Shown here piece after piece: positions 56,245-64,000 of a DNA stretch of 64,000 nt; positions within the stretch are counted from its first letter, which is position 1; each line of letters starts with the position of its first letter. A program made the translations under genes and the position numbers. Source of the stretch: Sva-07 sp963715825 (GTDB lineage Bacteria > Actinomycetota > Acidimicrobiia > Acidimicrobiales > Ilumatobacteraceae); contig CAVQSI010000006.1 of NCBI GenBank assembly GCA_963715825.1, positions 1 to 64,000 of the forward strand, given 5' to 3'. The notes under the pieces were generated by a model, which was not told the DNA's origin, did no database searches, and saw only the letters and a list, made by a program, of their open reading frames with translations.

Positions 56245-57895
56245 CTCCGAGTCCTCCGCAGGCCACGACGACCTGATCCGCACGGCGACCGCATGGCTCG
56301 ACGCCGAACCCGACGACGACATCCGTGACGAACTCGAGGTGCTGATCGCATCGGCACGCTCCGGCGACGCCGATGAGCTCGCGAGCCGGTTCGACGGTCG
56401 GTTGCAGTTCGGCACCGCCGGTCTGCGCGCTGCCGTGGCGGCCGGTTCGATGCGGATGAACCGGTTGGTGGTCCGCCAGGCCGCCGCCGGCCTCGGGCGG
56501 TGGCTGCTCGACGCCGAAGCGTCCGGTGACATCCCCGACGCTGCGAGTCGCGGCGTGGTGATCGCCCACGACGCTCGACGCAAGAGCGACCTGTTCGCCG
56601 TCGACACCTGTCGCGTGCTCGCCGCCATGGGCATCCGTTCGATGCTGCACCCAGGGGTCCAGCCGACACCGGTGCTCGCCTGGTCGATCACCGGCATGCA
56701 TGCTGCTGCCGGCGTCGTGGTGACCGCATCGCACAACCCGCCGGCCGACAACGGCTACAAGGTGTACCTCGAGACCGGTTCGCAGATCGTGACGCCGATC
56801 GACACCGACATCGCCGAGCGCATCGGTCGGTTCGATCCGCTGACCGTCGAACTCGCGCCCGGCGATCACCCGCTCATCGAGCGCCTCGACGATTCGTGGG
56901 CCGACCGCTACGTCGCCTTCGTCCCATCGGTCCGGTTGCGTCCGGACGTCGCCGGTGTGGCGGTTGCGTACACGGCGATGCACGGGGTGGGCGGCGCCGT
57001 GGTGCTGCGTGCCTTCGAGGCGGCGGGTCTTCCCGCACCGCACGTGGTGGCCGCGCAGCAGGATCCCGACGGGACGTTCCCGACGGTGTCGTTCCCCAAC
57101 CCGGAGGAGCCGGGGGCGATGGACCTGCTGTTGGCCGAGGCCCAGGCGTGCGGTGCGAAGGTCGCGCTCGCCAACGACCCCGACGCCGATCGGCTCGGCG
57201 TGGCGATTCCGCAGGCCGACGGGTCATGGCGGCGGTTGAGCGGCGACGAGATCGGCTGGCTGTTCGCCGACTACATCTTGGCCAACACCTCCGGTGACGA
57301 TCGGCTCGTGGTCACCACGCTCGTGTCGTCGTCGCTGCTGGCCCGGATGGCCGAGGCCGCCGGCGTGCACAGCGAGGAGACCTTCACCGGGTTCAAGTAC
57401 ATCGGCAAGATCGCCACCGAACGCACCGACCTCCGGTTGATGCTCGGCTACGAGCAGGCCCTCGGGTACCTCGTGGCGGCGCGACCGCTCGACAAGGACG
57501 GCATCACGGCGGCGGTGTTGATGGCCGAGATCGCAGCCGTCGCCGAGTCGGAGGGCCAGTCGCTACAGGACCGCCTCGACTCGATTGCCGCACGGTTCGG
57601 CCGCTACGTCACCGCGGAGCTGTCGGTGAAGATGCCGCCCGCCGACGGTGCTGCCTGGGTCGCATCGATCGAAGCCGACCCGCCGACCGAGGTGGGAGGT
57701 CGCGCCGTGGCGTCGGTGCAGACCTACCCCGAGGCCAACCTGGTGCGCCTGATGCTCGACGGGGGAGTGCGCCTCCAGATCCGCCCCAGCGGCACCGAAC
57801 CCAAGGTCAAGCTCTACGGCGAAGCCGTCGACCTCGATCCCGCCGCCCTCCAGTCCCTCCTCGAAGCCGCTGCCGCGACCGCCGATCCGGCCTGA
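56237..57895 (+). CDS. phosphosugar mutase (phosphomannomutase/phosphopentomutase type)
   Basis: The protein has 552 residues of the alpha-D-phosphohexomutase family: active Ser in TASHNPP, metal loop DPDADR, sugar loop GYEQALGY, phosphate loop RPSGTEPK. The length is that of the PGM2/PmmB type. In mycobacteria pmmB sits beside upp and add, as here, so conversion of ribose-1-phosphate from nucleosides is a reasonable inference. ATG overlaps the kinase stop. Confidence 0.93.
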   Translation: MADSESSAGHDDLIRTATAWLDAEPDDDIRDELEVLIASARSGDADELASRFDGRLQFGTAGLRAAVAAGSMRMNRLVVRQAAAGLGRWLLDAEASGDIPDAASRGVVIAHDARRKSDLFAVDTCRVLAAMGIRSMLHPGVQPTPVLAWSITGMHAAAGVVVTASHNPPADNGYKVYLETGSQIVTPIDTDIAERIGRFDPLTVELAPGDHPLIERLDDSWADRYVAFVPSVRLRPDVAGVAVAYTAMHGVGGAVVLRAFEAAGLPAPHVVAAQQDPDGTFPTVSFPNPEEPGAMDLLLAEAQACGAKVALANDPDADRLGVAIPQADGSWRRLSGDEIGWLFADYILANTSGDDRLVVTTLVSSSLLARMAEAAGVHSEETFTGFKYIGKIATERTDLRLMLGYEQALGYLVAARPLDKDGITAAVLMAEIAAVAESEGQSLQDRLDSIAARFGRYVTAELSVKMPPADGAAWVASIEADPPTEVGGRAVASVQTYPEANLVRLMLDGGVRLQIRPSGTEPKVKLYGEAVDLDPAALQSLLEAAAATADPA

Positions 57896-57918
57896 TCCCA
57901 CCTCCCCGTCGCGCCGCC

Positions 57919-57979
57919 CACCCCGAAAAATGCACACGAGGGTGCGCTGAGCGAACCGTGACGCGCACATTTCGAGGTG
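57919..57979. repeat. 60-nt intergenic palindromic element, copy B
   Basis: Same design as copy A at 31580-31639: CACCCCGAAAAATGC on the left, central GCGCT-G-AGCG (57944-57953) and CATTTCGAGGTG on the right. A further partial left half (CCGAAACGTGCACACGA, about 57993-58009) follows, resembling the first CCGAAAAATGCACACGA. It lies between the convergent mutase and upp genes. Confidence 0.75.
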
Positions 57980-58058
57980 ACGGAGTCGATCGCCGAAACG
58001 TGCACACGACAGCCCGCCGGGGACGGGGCGTTGGCGGGGACGGGTGGCGTCGTGGCGC

Positions 58059-58694
58059 TCAGGCGGGGGTGCCGAATTGGCGGTCGCCGGCGTCGCCGAG
58101 GCCGGGGACGATGAAGGCGTCGTCGTTGAGGTGGTCGTCGATGGCCGCGGTGAACAACCGGATCGGGAGATCGGCGGCGTCGAGCGCGGCGATGCCCTCG
58201 GGCGCGGCGAGTGCGCACACGACCGTGATCGGCGCCGGCGCGTCACGTTCGAGCAGGAGGCGGATCGTGTGGATCAGCGACCCGCCGGTGGCCAGCATCG
58301 GGTCGAGGACGATCACGGGGCGGCCGGCGAGCGACTCGGGCAGCTTGTTGACGTACGGCTCGGGCTGGTGGGTGGCCTCGTTGCGGGCCATGCCGATGAA
58401 GCCGATGTCGGCGTTCGGCAACAGGTCCTGCGCCGGGCCGACGAAGCCGAGGCCGGCTCGAAGAATCGGCACGACGACGGGCTGCACCGCGATGCGAACC
58501 GCCCGCGCCGTGGTCAACGGTGTCTCGACCGTGCCCTCGACGGTCGGCAACGTCCTGGTCGCCTCGGCGATCAGGAGCCCACCGATGCGTTCGAGGTTCT
58601 GACGGAACAGGGCGTTCGGGGTGTCGCGGTCGCGGATCTGCGCCAATGCGTCGGTGCACACCGGGTGATCGACCAGGGTGGTCTCGACGGCCAT
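58059..58694 (-). CDS. upp: uracil phosphoribosyltransferase
   Basis: Salvages uracil to UMP with PRPP. The protein has 211 residues; VVPILRAGLGF and the PRPP loop VLDPMLATGGS, C-terminal PGLGDAGDRQFGT. Complete. It follows add by one base on the same strand, as in mycobacteria where the two are near. Confidence 0.97.
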   Translation of the reverse strand: MAVETTLVDHPVCTDALAQIRDRDTPNALFRQNLERIGGLLIAEATRTLPTVEGTVETPLTTARAVRIAVQPVVVPILRAGLGFVGPAQDLLPNADIGFIGMARNEATHQPEPYVNKLPESLAGRPVIVLDPMLATGGSLIHTIRLLLERDAPAPITVVCALAAPEGIAALDAADLPIRLFTAAIDDHLNDDAFIVPGLGDAGDRQFGTPA

Positions 58695-58695
58695 G

Positions 58696-59784
58696 TCAGC
58701 CGGCTCCGAGCGACAGTTCGCTCTTGAGGATCGAGTACCGCGGCTTGATCACGCCGTTGATCAGCTTCAGCCGCTCGGGGAACGGAGCGAACGCCGACTT
58801 CATCGCGTTGACTGTCAACCACTCGAAGTCGTCGAGACCCCACTCGAAGGCCTCGTGGAGCTTCTGCATCTCCTTGGTCATCGAGGTGTTGCTCATCAGG
58901 CGGTTGTCGGTGTTGACCGTCACCCGGAACCGCAGGCGGCGCAGCATCCCGATCGGATGGTCAGCGATCGACGCGACGACGCCGGTGTTGACGTTCGACG
59001 TCGGACACAGCTCGAGGGGGATTCGACGATCGCGGATGTAGGTCGCGAGACGGCCGAGCTTCTCGGATCCGAGACCGTGGCCGGGGTCGATGTCGTCGAC
59101 GATGCGCACGCCGTGGCCGAGCCGTTCGGCACCGCAGAACTGGACGGCCTCCCAGATCGAGGGCAGCCCGAACGCCTCGCCGGCGTGGATGGTGGAGTGG
59201 AAGTTCTCGCGGTTGACGTACTGGAACGCGTCGAGATGGCGCGACGGCGGGTACCCGGCCTCGGCGCCGGCGATGTCGAAGCCGACGACGCCGGCGTCGC
59301 GGAACCGCACCGCCAACTCGGCGATCTCCAGCGAGCGGGCTGCCGTACGCATCGCCGATGCGATGGCGTAGATGGTGAGGTCGGTGTCGGCCGAACCACG
59401 GCGGAATCCGTCGAGCACCGCCTCCATCACCTCGTCGAGGGTGAGTCCCTTCTCGGTGCTCAACTCCGGGGCGAAGCGGACCTCGGCGTACACGATGCCG
59501 TCGGCTGCGAGATCCTGGGCGCACTCGTAGGCGACCCGTTCGATCGCGTCACGGTCCTGCATGACGCCGACCGTGTGGGCGAACGTCTCGAGGTACAGCA
59601 CCAGGTCGTTGCGCTTGGCGCCGCGGTTGAACCACGTGGCGAGATCGTCGACGTCGGTGGTGGGCAGGTCCTTGTAGCCGAACTCCTGGGCGAGTTCGAT
59701 CACCGTCTGTGGGCGAACGCCGCCGTCGAGGTGGTCGTGGAGCAGCGCCTTGGGCGCTCGGTGGATCAGGTCGGCCAGTGACAT
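58696..59784 (-). CDS. add: adenosine deaminase (first copy)
   Basis: Deaminates adenosine to inosine. The protein has 362 residues: zinc motif LLHDHLDGGVR, ligand His in TIHAGEAFG, catalytic Glu there, GHGVRIVDD, and NTDNRLMS. It is of the bacterial type, without a signal peptide. TAGCGT lies 6 bases before ATG 59784. Confidence 0.95.
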   Translation of the reverse strand: MSLADLIHRAPKALLHDHLDGGVRPQTVIELAQEFGYKDLPTTDVDDLATWFNRGAKRNDLVLYLETFAHTVGVMQDRDAIERVAYECAQDLAADGIVYAEVRFAPELSTEKGLTLDEVMEAVLDGFRRGSADTDLTIYAIASAMRTAARSLEIAELAVRFRDAGVVGFDIAGAEAGYPPSRHLDAFQYVNRENFHSTIHAGEAFGLPSIWEAVQFCGAERLGHGVRIVDDIDPGHGLGSEKLGRLATYIRDRRIPLELCPTSNVNTGVVASIADHPIGMLRRLRFRVTVNTDNRLMSNTSMTKEMQKLHEAFEWGLDDFEWLTVNAMKSAFAPFPERLKLINGVIKPRYSILKSELSLGAG

Positions 59785-59790
59785 GGATCC

Positions 59791-59796
59791 ACGCTA
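59791..59796 (-). promoter_or_regulatory. -10 box TAGCGT for add-upp
   Basis: Minus-strand TAGCGT ends 6 bases before the add ATG. Confidence 0.5.
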
Positions 59797-59831
59797 CCCA
59801 CTCGTGCCCGGTGAGCCGAGCGGGTGTCGGG

Positions 59832-61172
59832 TCAGTCGACGGTGACGTTGGCGACCATGTCGGGGTGCAGCGTGCAGAACAGCGAGTAGACGCCGGGCGA
59901 GTCGAACGTGAGCGCGAAGTTGCTGCCGGGCGTGAGCAGCCCCGAGTCGAACTCGTCGAGCGCCGGCTCGGCGGGCGTGCCGGCGGTGACGGTGTGGGGC
60001 ACCGAGTCGACGTTGTTGAAGAACAGCGGCTGACCGACGCCCACGGTGAGGTCGCCGTTGTACAGGAAGTCGGTGATCAGCGACTGCTGGGCGCCCTCGG
60101 GGAAGTCGGACCCCCGAACCTCACGCGTCTCGAGGATCGTGTCGGCGTCCATCACCGGCTGGATCGACGAGTTCCACATGCCGAACACCCCGAGCTGGTT
60201 GTCGTGCACCGGATCGACCCAGGCATGGATCATCCAACCGAGCGCCGCCGAGAAGTTGCCACCGGCGGCCTCGCACTCGCTCTTGGGGATGAACGTGTCG
60301 CGCCCCTGCGAGTTGCCGCGGCACAGGTTGTAGTGGATGTGCCAGTTGTCGAGCGGGCCGGCGAACGTCTCGGGGTGATCGTTGCCGATCACCTGCGGGG
60401 GGATGATGAACGAGGTGCCGACCAGCTTCATCGGTGGCCCGTTCCACACGCCGTCGATGCACTGGCCGACCGGCCCGCTCGGCATCGTGCCGTCGGCGAG
60501 GGCGTACAGCAGGATCTCGGGTCGCGAGGGGAAGAAGCCGTCGCCGATCCAGCTCGGTTGGTAGAAGTGCGACCCCATGTTGGCGGTCTGGATCTGGTCG
60601 CTGACGAAGCCCTCGGCGCAGGCGCTGTCGACGTCGCGGTGCGCTTCTGCGAACGCATTGAGCTCGTCGAGCTGGCCGACCAGCGTCGCCAGCTCGTCCG
60701 GGGTCATCTCGAGCTCGGGCGGGATCGCCGCGCCCGACGTCGCCAGTTCCTTCAGTTCGAGATACGAGCAGGGGAGTGCCTCGTCCTGGCAGCGAACCGT
60801 GCCGTCGATCGGGCCCTCGACGAGCGTCGGCACCACGCCCTCTGAGTGTTCGCGAAAGACGTAGCGCGAGTACCCGGGGGCCCCGCCCGCCGCGAACGTC
60901 AACCCCTGTGGGAACTGTGCGTCGGCGCCCGCCTGGTCGAACGCCGCAGCCTGGGCGACGTACTCGTTGACCTGCTCGATCGTCCGTGCCTCGGCCGGAT
61001 CGATCGTGGTGGTCGGTGCCTCGGTGGTCGTGGCGGCGGTGGCCGGCGCAGCGGTCGACGCAACGGTTGCCGGTGGCTGGGTCGCAGTGGTGGCCTCGTC
61101 GTTGGACGACGAGCACGCCGCAACGGCGGTCGCAGCGGCAACGCCGATCAGCAGCAGATGTCGATGTTGCAC
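59832..61172 (-). CDS. lipoprotein with C-terminal cupredoxin domain
   Basis: The protein has 446 residues. The lipobox AVAAC near residue 19 follows a signal sequence, and a Thr/Ala linker comes next. The middle 250 residues are unrecognised: Cys-containing, with DNWHIHYNLC and GWMIHAWVDP, both possible metal sites. The last 80 are a type 1 copper domain with VPHTVTAG (His) and SLFCTLHPDM (Cys, His, Met ligands). It may carry electrons or bind copper at the membrane. GTG start; a GGGGGAA site sits about ten bases upstream. Confidence 0.85.
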   Translation of the reverse strand: MQHRHLLLIGVAAATAVAACSSSNDEATTATQPPATVASTAAPATAATTTEAPTTTIDPAEARTIEQVNEYVAQAAAFDQAGADAQFPQGLTFAAGGAPGYSRYVFREHSEGVVPTLVEGPIDGTVRCQDEALPCSYLELKELATSGAAIPPELEMTPDELATLVGQLDELNAFAEAHRDVDSACAEGFVSDQIQTANMGSHFYQPSWIGDGFFPSRPEILLYALADGTMPSGPVGQCIDGVWNGPPMKLVGTSFIIPPQVIGNDHPETFAGPLDNWHIHYNLCRGNSQGRDTFIPKSECEAAGGNFSAALGWMIHAWVDPVHDNQLGVFGMWNSSIQPVMDADTILETREVRGSDFPEGAQQSLITDFLYNGDLTVGVGQPLFFNNVDSVPHTVTAGTPAEPALDEFDSGLLTPGSNFALTFDSPGVYSLFCTLHPDMVANVTVD

Positions 61173-61223
61173 GCGCGAAGTTCCCCCGGTTTCTGGTGTC
61201 GGGCTCAACCGTAGCGGCAGAGG

Positions 61224-62321
61224 TCAGCGGTGGGCGGGCTGGATCTGCTCGGCGACGATTCGGCGACGGAGGTCCATCGGGGCGAACGACGACATCATCG
61301 CGTTGGTGGCGAGTTGCTCCATCTCGCTCGACGTCAGGCCGTGTGCGACGGCGACGGCATGCAGTTCGCTCGACGGCATCACGTTGCTCATCAGGCGGTT
61401 GTCGGTGTTGTAGCCGACGTTGAACCCCGCCCGCAGGAACGGCCCGATCGGATGCGCGCCGACGCTGGGTACCGCGCCGATCTGGACGTTGCACGTCGGT
61501 GCCATCTCGAGGTGGACCTGATGGTCGAGCACGTACTGCGCGAGCGGACCCAGCACCAGCTCGTCCTGGGGGCCGGCCCCGTCAGCGTCGGCGAGGCTGG
61601 TGTCGGAACGTAGCCGGACACCGTGGCCGATGCGGTGAGCGCCCTGGGCCAGGGCGTCGGCGATCAGTTCGAGGTCGGGCGGTTCGCTCGCGTGGATCGT
61701 GATGTTCAACTGCGCGGATCGGGCGAACGCGAGCGCCTCGGCGTGCAACGACGGCGCAAAGCCGGTTTCGGCGCCGGCGAGGTCGAAGGCGACCACCTTG
61801 TCGTCCCACGCCCGAAGCCGGTCGACGAGGTGGGCGATCTCGACCGATCGGTGCTCGGTACGCATCGCGCACAGGATCGCGTTCACCGTGATCCGACGAT
61901 CGGACTGGCCGCCCGCTGCGACGTCGGCCTCGCCGCGCCGGAACCCCGCCGTGACCGCCTCGACCACCGCCTCCAACTCGAGCCCGCCCTGCTGGTGGAG
62001 TTCGGGGGCGAATCGGATCTCGGCGTAGACGACCCCGTCGGCGGCGAGGTCGACGACCGCCTCGTACGCCACCCGCTCGATGTGCTCGTCGGTCTGCATC
62101 ACCGCCAGCGTGTGCTCGAACGTCGCCAGGTACTGCAACAGATCGGCGGTCTCGGCGCCACGGGTGAACCACGCTTGCAACGCCTCGGGGTCGGTCTCGG
62201 GAAGCGTCCAGCCGATCGAGTCGGCCAGTTCCATGATCGTCGCCACCCGCAGCCCGCCGTCGAGGTGGTCGTGCAACAGCACCTTGGGCAGTCGCCTGGC
62301 GTCGTCGAGCGTGATCGTCAT
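61224..62321 (-). CDS. adenosine deaminase family protein (second copy)
   Basis: The protein has 365 residues, paralogue of add at 58696: LLHDHLDGGLR, HASEPPD (His and catalytic Glu), IGHGVRLR, NTDNRLMS. The sequence differs between these motifs (an insertion GQSDRRITVNA), so the substrate may be another aminopurine such as adenine or methylthioadenosine. ATG 62321 is 28 bases from the permease stop. Confidence 0.92.
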   Translation of the reverse strand: MTITLDDARRLPKVLLHDHLDGGLRVATIMELADSIGWTLPETDPEALQAWFTRGAETADLLQYLATFEHTLAVMQTDEHIERVAYEAVVDLAADGVVYAEIRFAPELHQQGGLELEAVVEAVTAGFRRGEADVAAGGQSDRRITVNAILCAMRTEHRSVEIAHLVDRLRAWDDKVVAFDLAGAETGFAPSLHAEALAFARSAQLNITIHASEPPDLELIADALAQGAHRIGHGVRLRSDTSLADADGAGPQDELVLGPLAQYVLDHQVHLEMAPTCNVQIGAVPSVGAHPIGPFLRAGFNVGYNTDNRLMSNVMPSSELHAVAVAHGLTSSEMEQLATNAMMSSFAPMDLRRRIVAEQIQPAHR

Positions 62322-62349
62322 GGCGAACAGCGCGATGGGCGCGACGGTC

Positions 62350-63639
62350 CTACTGCATCCCCTTGAACCAGGGGATGCCTTCCTCGGCGGGCGGTCGGAG
62401 TCGCTGGGCACCGATCGACACGGCGATCAGCGTCACGACGTACGGCGTCACGAAGACCAGCTGGTTGTTCGGCGACTCGGCGGCGAAGTAGGCCCACAGG
62501 GTGACCACGGCGAACACGGTGACCGTCCCGGCCGGCGCGAAGTTCTTCTGGGTGACCATCCAGATCACGAGCAGGATGAGGGCGATCGCCGCGGCGAGCA
62601 ACAACGTTCGCACGAGGTCGCCCGGGCCGGTGCGCAGCGTGATGCCCTGCGCGTAGCCGAACAGCCCGGCACCGATCGCGGTGCCCGCCGGCATCCAGTT
62701 GCCGAAGATCATCGTGGCCAGGCCGAGGAAGCCGCGTCCTGCGACCTGGTTCTCGAGGTAGCGGTTGGAGAACAGCACGAGCACGGCGCCGCCCATGCCG
62801 GCGAGGCCGCCGGAGATCGCCATGCCGATCCAGCGCATCAGGTGCACCGACACGCCGAGCGAGTCGGCCGCTGACGGGCGCTCACCGGCGAAGCGCAACC
62901 GGAGCCCGAGCCGCATGTGCCAGAGCAGATACGAGATGCCGAAGAAGAGCAGGATCGTCAGCACGACGTCCCAGGTGACGGCGGTGGTGAGGCCCTTCGA
63001 GAGACCGGCGACGTCGGCGATCATGAACCAGCCGGTGTCCTCCAGCCAGCCGAGGATGTCGGGCGACTGCCAGCCGAACAGATCACCGCCCGACAGCAAC
63101 GGCATCGTGAACTCGCCGATGTCGCCGCGGTTGCCGGGCGACGACGTGACCGAGCCGCCCTGCACCCCGGTGAAGAGTTCGCTGGCCATGAACCGGGCGA
63201 CCCCTGGTGCGATCAGGTTGATCGCGACGCCGGCCACGATGTGGTTGACGCCGAACGTGGTCGTGGCGAGGCTCATCAGGAGTCCGCCGAGCATGCCGCC
63301 GACGATGCCGCCGACGAGTGCCATCCACGGGCCGAACTCCCAGCCCCACCAACCGGCCCAGATGGTGCCCATCACCATCATGCCTTCGATGCCGATGTTG
63401 ACCGTGCCGCTGCGCTCGGCGACGAGGCCGGCGAGACCGGCGAGTGCGATCGGCGCGGCGGTGCGGAGGCCGACGCCGAAGGTGCCGCTGGAGGTGAGGT
63501 CGGGGTTGTCGGCGATGATGCGAGCAGCCGACATCGCGCTGATACCGATCAGCGCGATGACGAGCAGACGGAACCGAGCCGACTGCAGGTACGACGGACG
63601 TGCCTTCGCTTCGACCGGTGCGTCAGCGGTGATGCTCAT
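62350..63639 (-). CDS. ABC transporter permease, nucleoside/simple-sugar type
   Basis: The protein has 429 residues and about ten hydrophobic helices. Signature region VAERSGTVNIGIEGMMVMG and LATTTFGVNHIVAGVAINL, typical of the second permease of BmpA-linked nucleoside importers. Coupled by ATGA overlap to the next permease. The neighbouring deaminases indicate purine nucleoside import. The ATPase and binding lipoprotein lie outside the window. Confidence 0.93.
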   Translation of the reverse strand: MSITADAPVEAKARPSYLQSARFRLLVIALIGISAMSAARIIADNPDLTSSGTFGVGLRTAAPIALAGLAGLVAERSGTVNIGIEGMMVMGTIWAGWWGWEFGPWMALVGGIVGGMLGGLLMSLATTTFGVNHIVAGVAINLIAPGVARFMASELFTGVQGGSVTSSPGNRGDIGEFTMPLLSGGDLFGWQSPDILGWLEDTGWFMIADVAGLSKGLTTAVTWDVVLTILLFFGISYLLWHMRLGLRLRFAGERPSAADSLGVSVHLMRWIGMAISGGLAGMGGAVLVLFSNRYLENQVAGRGFLGLATMIFGNWMPAGTAIGAGLFGYAQGITLRTGPGDLVRTLLLAAAIALILLVIWMVTQKNFAPAGTVTVFAVVTLWAYFAAESPNNQLVFVTPYVVTLIAVSIGAQRLRPPAEEGIPWFKGMQ

Positions 63640-64000
63640 GACGTTCCTCCGATCGCGGCGGGTTGCGGTTCTGGCGGTGCCCGGTCCTCAGCGGTGGCTT
63701 TGGCGGCTGCGACCGCAGCTGCGGCGTCGTTGCGGCGCTTGATGACCTCGAACGCGATCACGGCAGCCAGCAGGAACGAGCCCTGCAGGATCCGGCCGAT
63801 CTCGGGCGGGATGCCCAGGGGGCCGAGGCGCTGCGTCGCCCGTTCGATCGTCGCCCACACGATGGCAGCGGCGGCGACCCCGGCCGGGCCGTTGCGTCCC
63901 AGCAGGGCGATGCCGAGCCCGGTGAAGCCGATCTGGGTGGGGAAGGCGTCGCCGTACTTGAGGAAGCTCGGATCCGACATCAGGAAGGGCAGGCCGATCA
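63636..64000 (-). CDS. ABC transporter permease, first nucleoside-type permease (partial)
   Basis: C-terminal 120 residues of the partner permease; the start is beyond base 64000. The stretch FPTQIGFTGLGIALLGRNGPAG and a final Ala/Lys-rich tail match this transporter group. Its stop overlaps the next gene's ATG. Confidence 0.85.
   Translation of the reverse strand, partial: IGLPFLMSDPSFLKYGDAFPTQIGFTGLGIALLGRNGPAGVAAAAIVWATIERATQRLGPLGIPPEIGRILQGSFLLAAVIAFEVIKRRNDAAAAVAAAKATAEDRAPPEPQPAAIGGTS

Overview
The window is very GC-rich DNA with Asp/Glu/Ala-rich proteins, frequent GTG starts and TANNNT -10 boxes placed almost directly against start codons. This fits an actinobacterium. Three gene neighbourhoods resemble mycobacterial ones: ATP synthase followed by murA; galU, moeA and a small membrane protein; pmm, upp and add. 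The overall set (glycogen genes, cysteine-poor FmdB, hemerythrin-tailed metal ATPase) makes a non-mycobacterial lineage such as the Acidimicrobiia plausible, but that is inference. I see no rRNA, phage, insertion sequence, integrase or CRISPR array. One tRNA-Ala is present. No stretch longer than about 300 bases lacks a gene.

Layout: (1) 1-5940, ATP synthase genes (b-type fragment, atpF, atpH, atpA, atpG, atpD, atpC); the first two and atpG carry single-base frameshifts that look like sequence errors. (2) 5991-16670, housekeeping genes: SDR, class II FBPase, an unknown repeat protein with a J-domain neighbour, MFS transporters, MurA carrying Asp in place of the catalytic Cys, NifU-like protein, MeaB, enoyl-CoA hydratase. 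(3) 16753-24873, glycogen and cell wall: phosphorylase, synthase, branching enzyme, L,D-transpeptidase, GalT. (4) 24949-32521: PAP2 phosphatase, TPP enzyme, thioesterase, TldD/TldE, PHP phosphoesterase, UppP. (5) 32561-39778: SAF protein, cysteine-free FmdB, GalU, MoeA, MoaA, MoaC and a SepX/GlpR-like membrane protein, interspersed with short intergenic palindromic repeats. (6) 39840-48547: tRNA-Ala and a metal-handling stretch with a P1B ATPase fused to hemerythrin (frameshifted), ABC exporter, VIT-family transporter, CxxCH protein and a His/Asp-rich secreted protein. (7) 48615-55184: methyltransferase, sortase with a probable substrate, a flavin amine oxidase whose domain order is circularly permuted, aminopeptidase N. 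(8) 55219-64000: nucleoside salvage and uptake (PfkB kinase, phosphosugar mutase, upp, two adenosine deaminases, nucleoside-type ABC permeases) with a cupredoxin lipoprotein in between.

How they work together: GlgA/GlgB/GlgP with GalU, GalT, FBPase and the mutase handle storage glucan and sugar nucleotides. MurA, UppP, L,D-transpeptidase and sortase serve the envelope. MoaA/MoaC/MoeA make molybdenum cofactor, and the MoeA may double as the divisome protein Glp. The last block takes up and deaminates purine nucleosides. The most unusual items are the permuted amine oxidase (51265-52635), the hemerythrin-fused metal ATPase, the cysteine-free FmdB, the Asp-type MurA, a repeated approximately 60-nt palindromic element, and the very common leaderless promoter signature.
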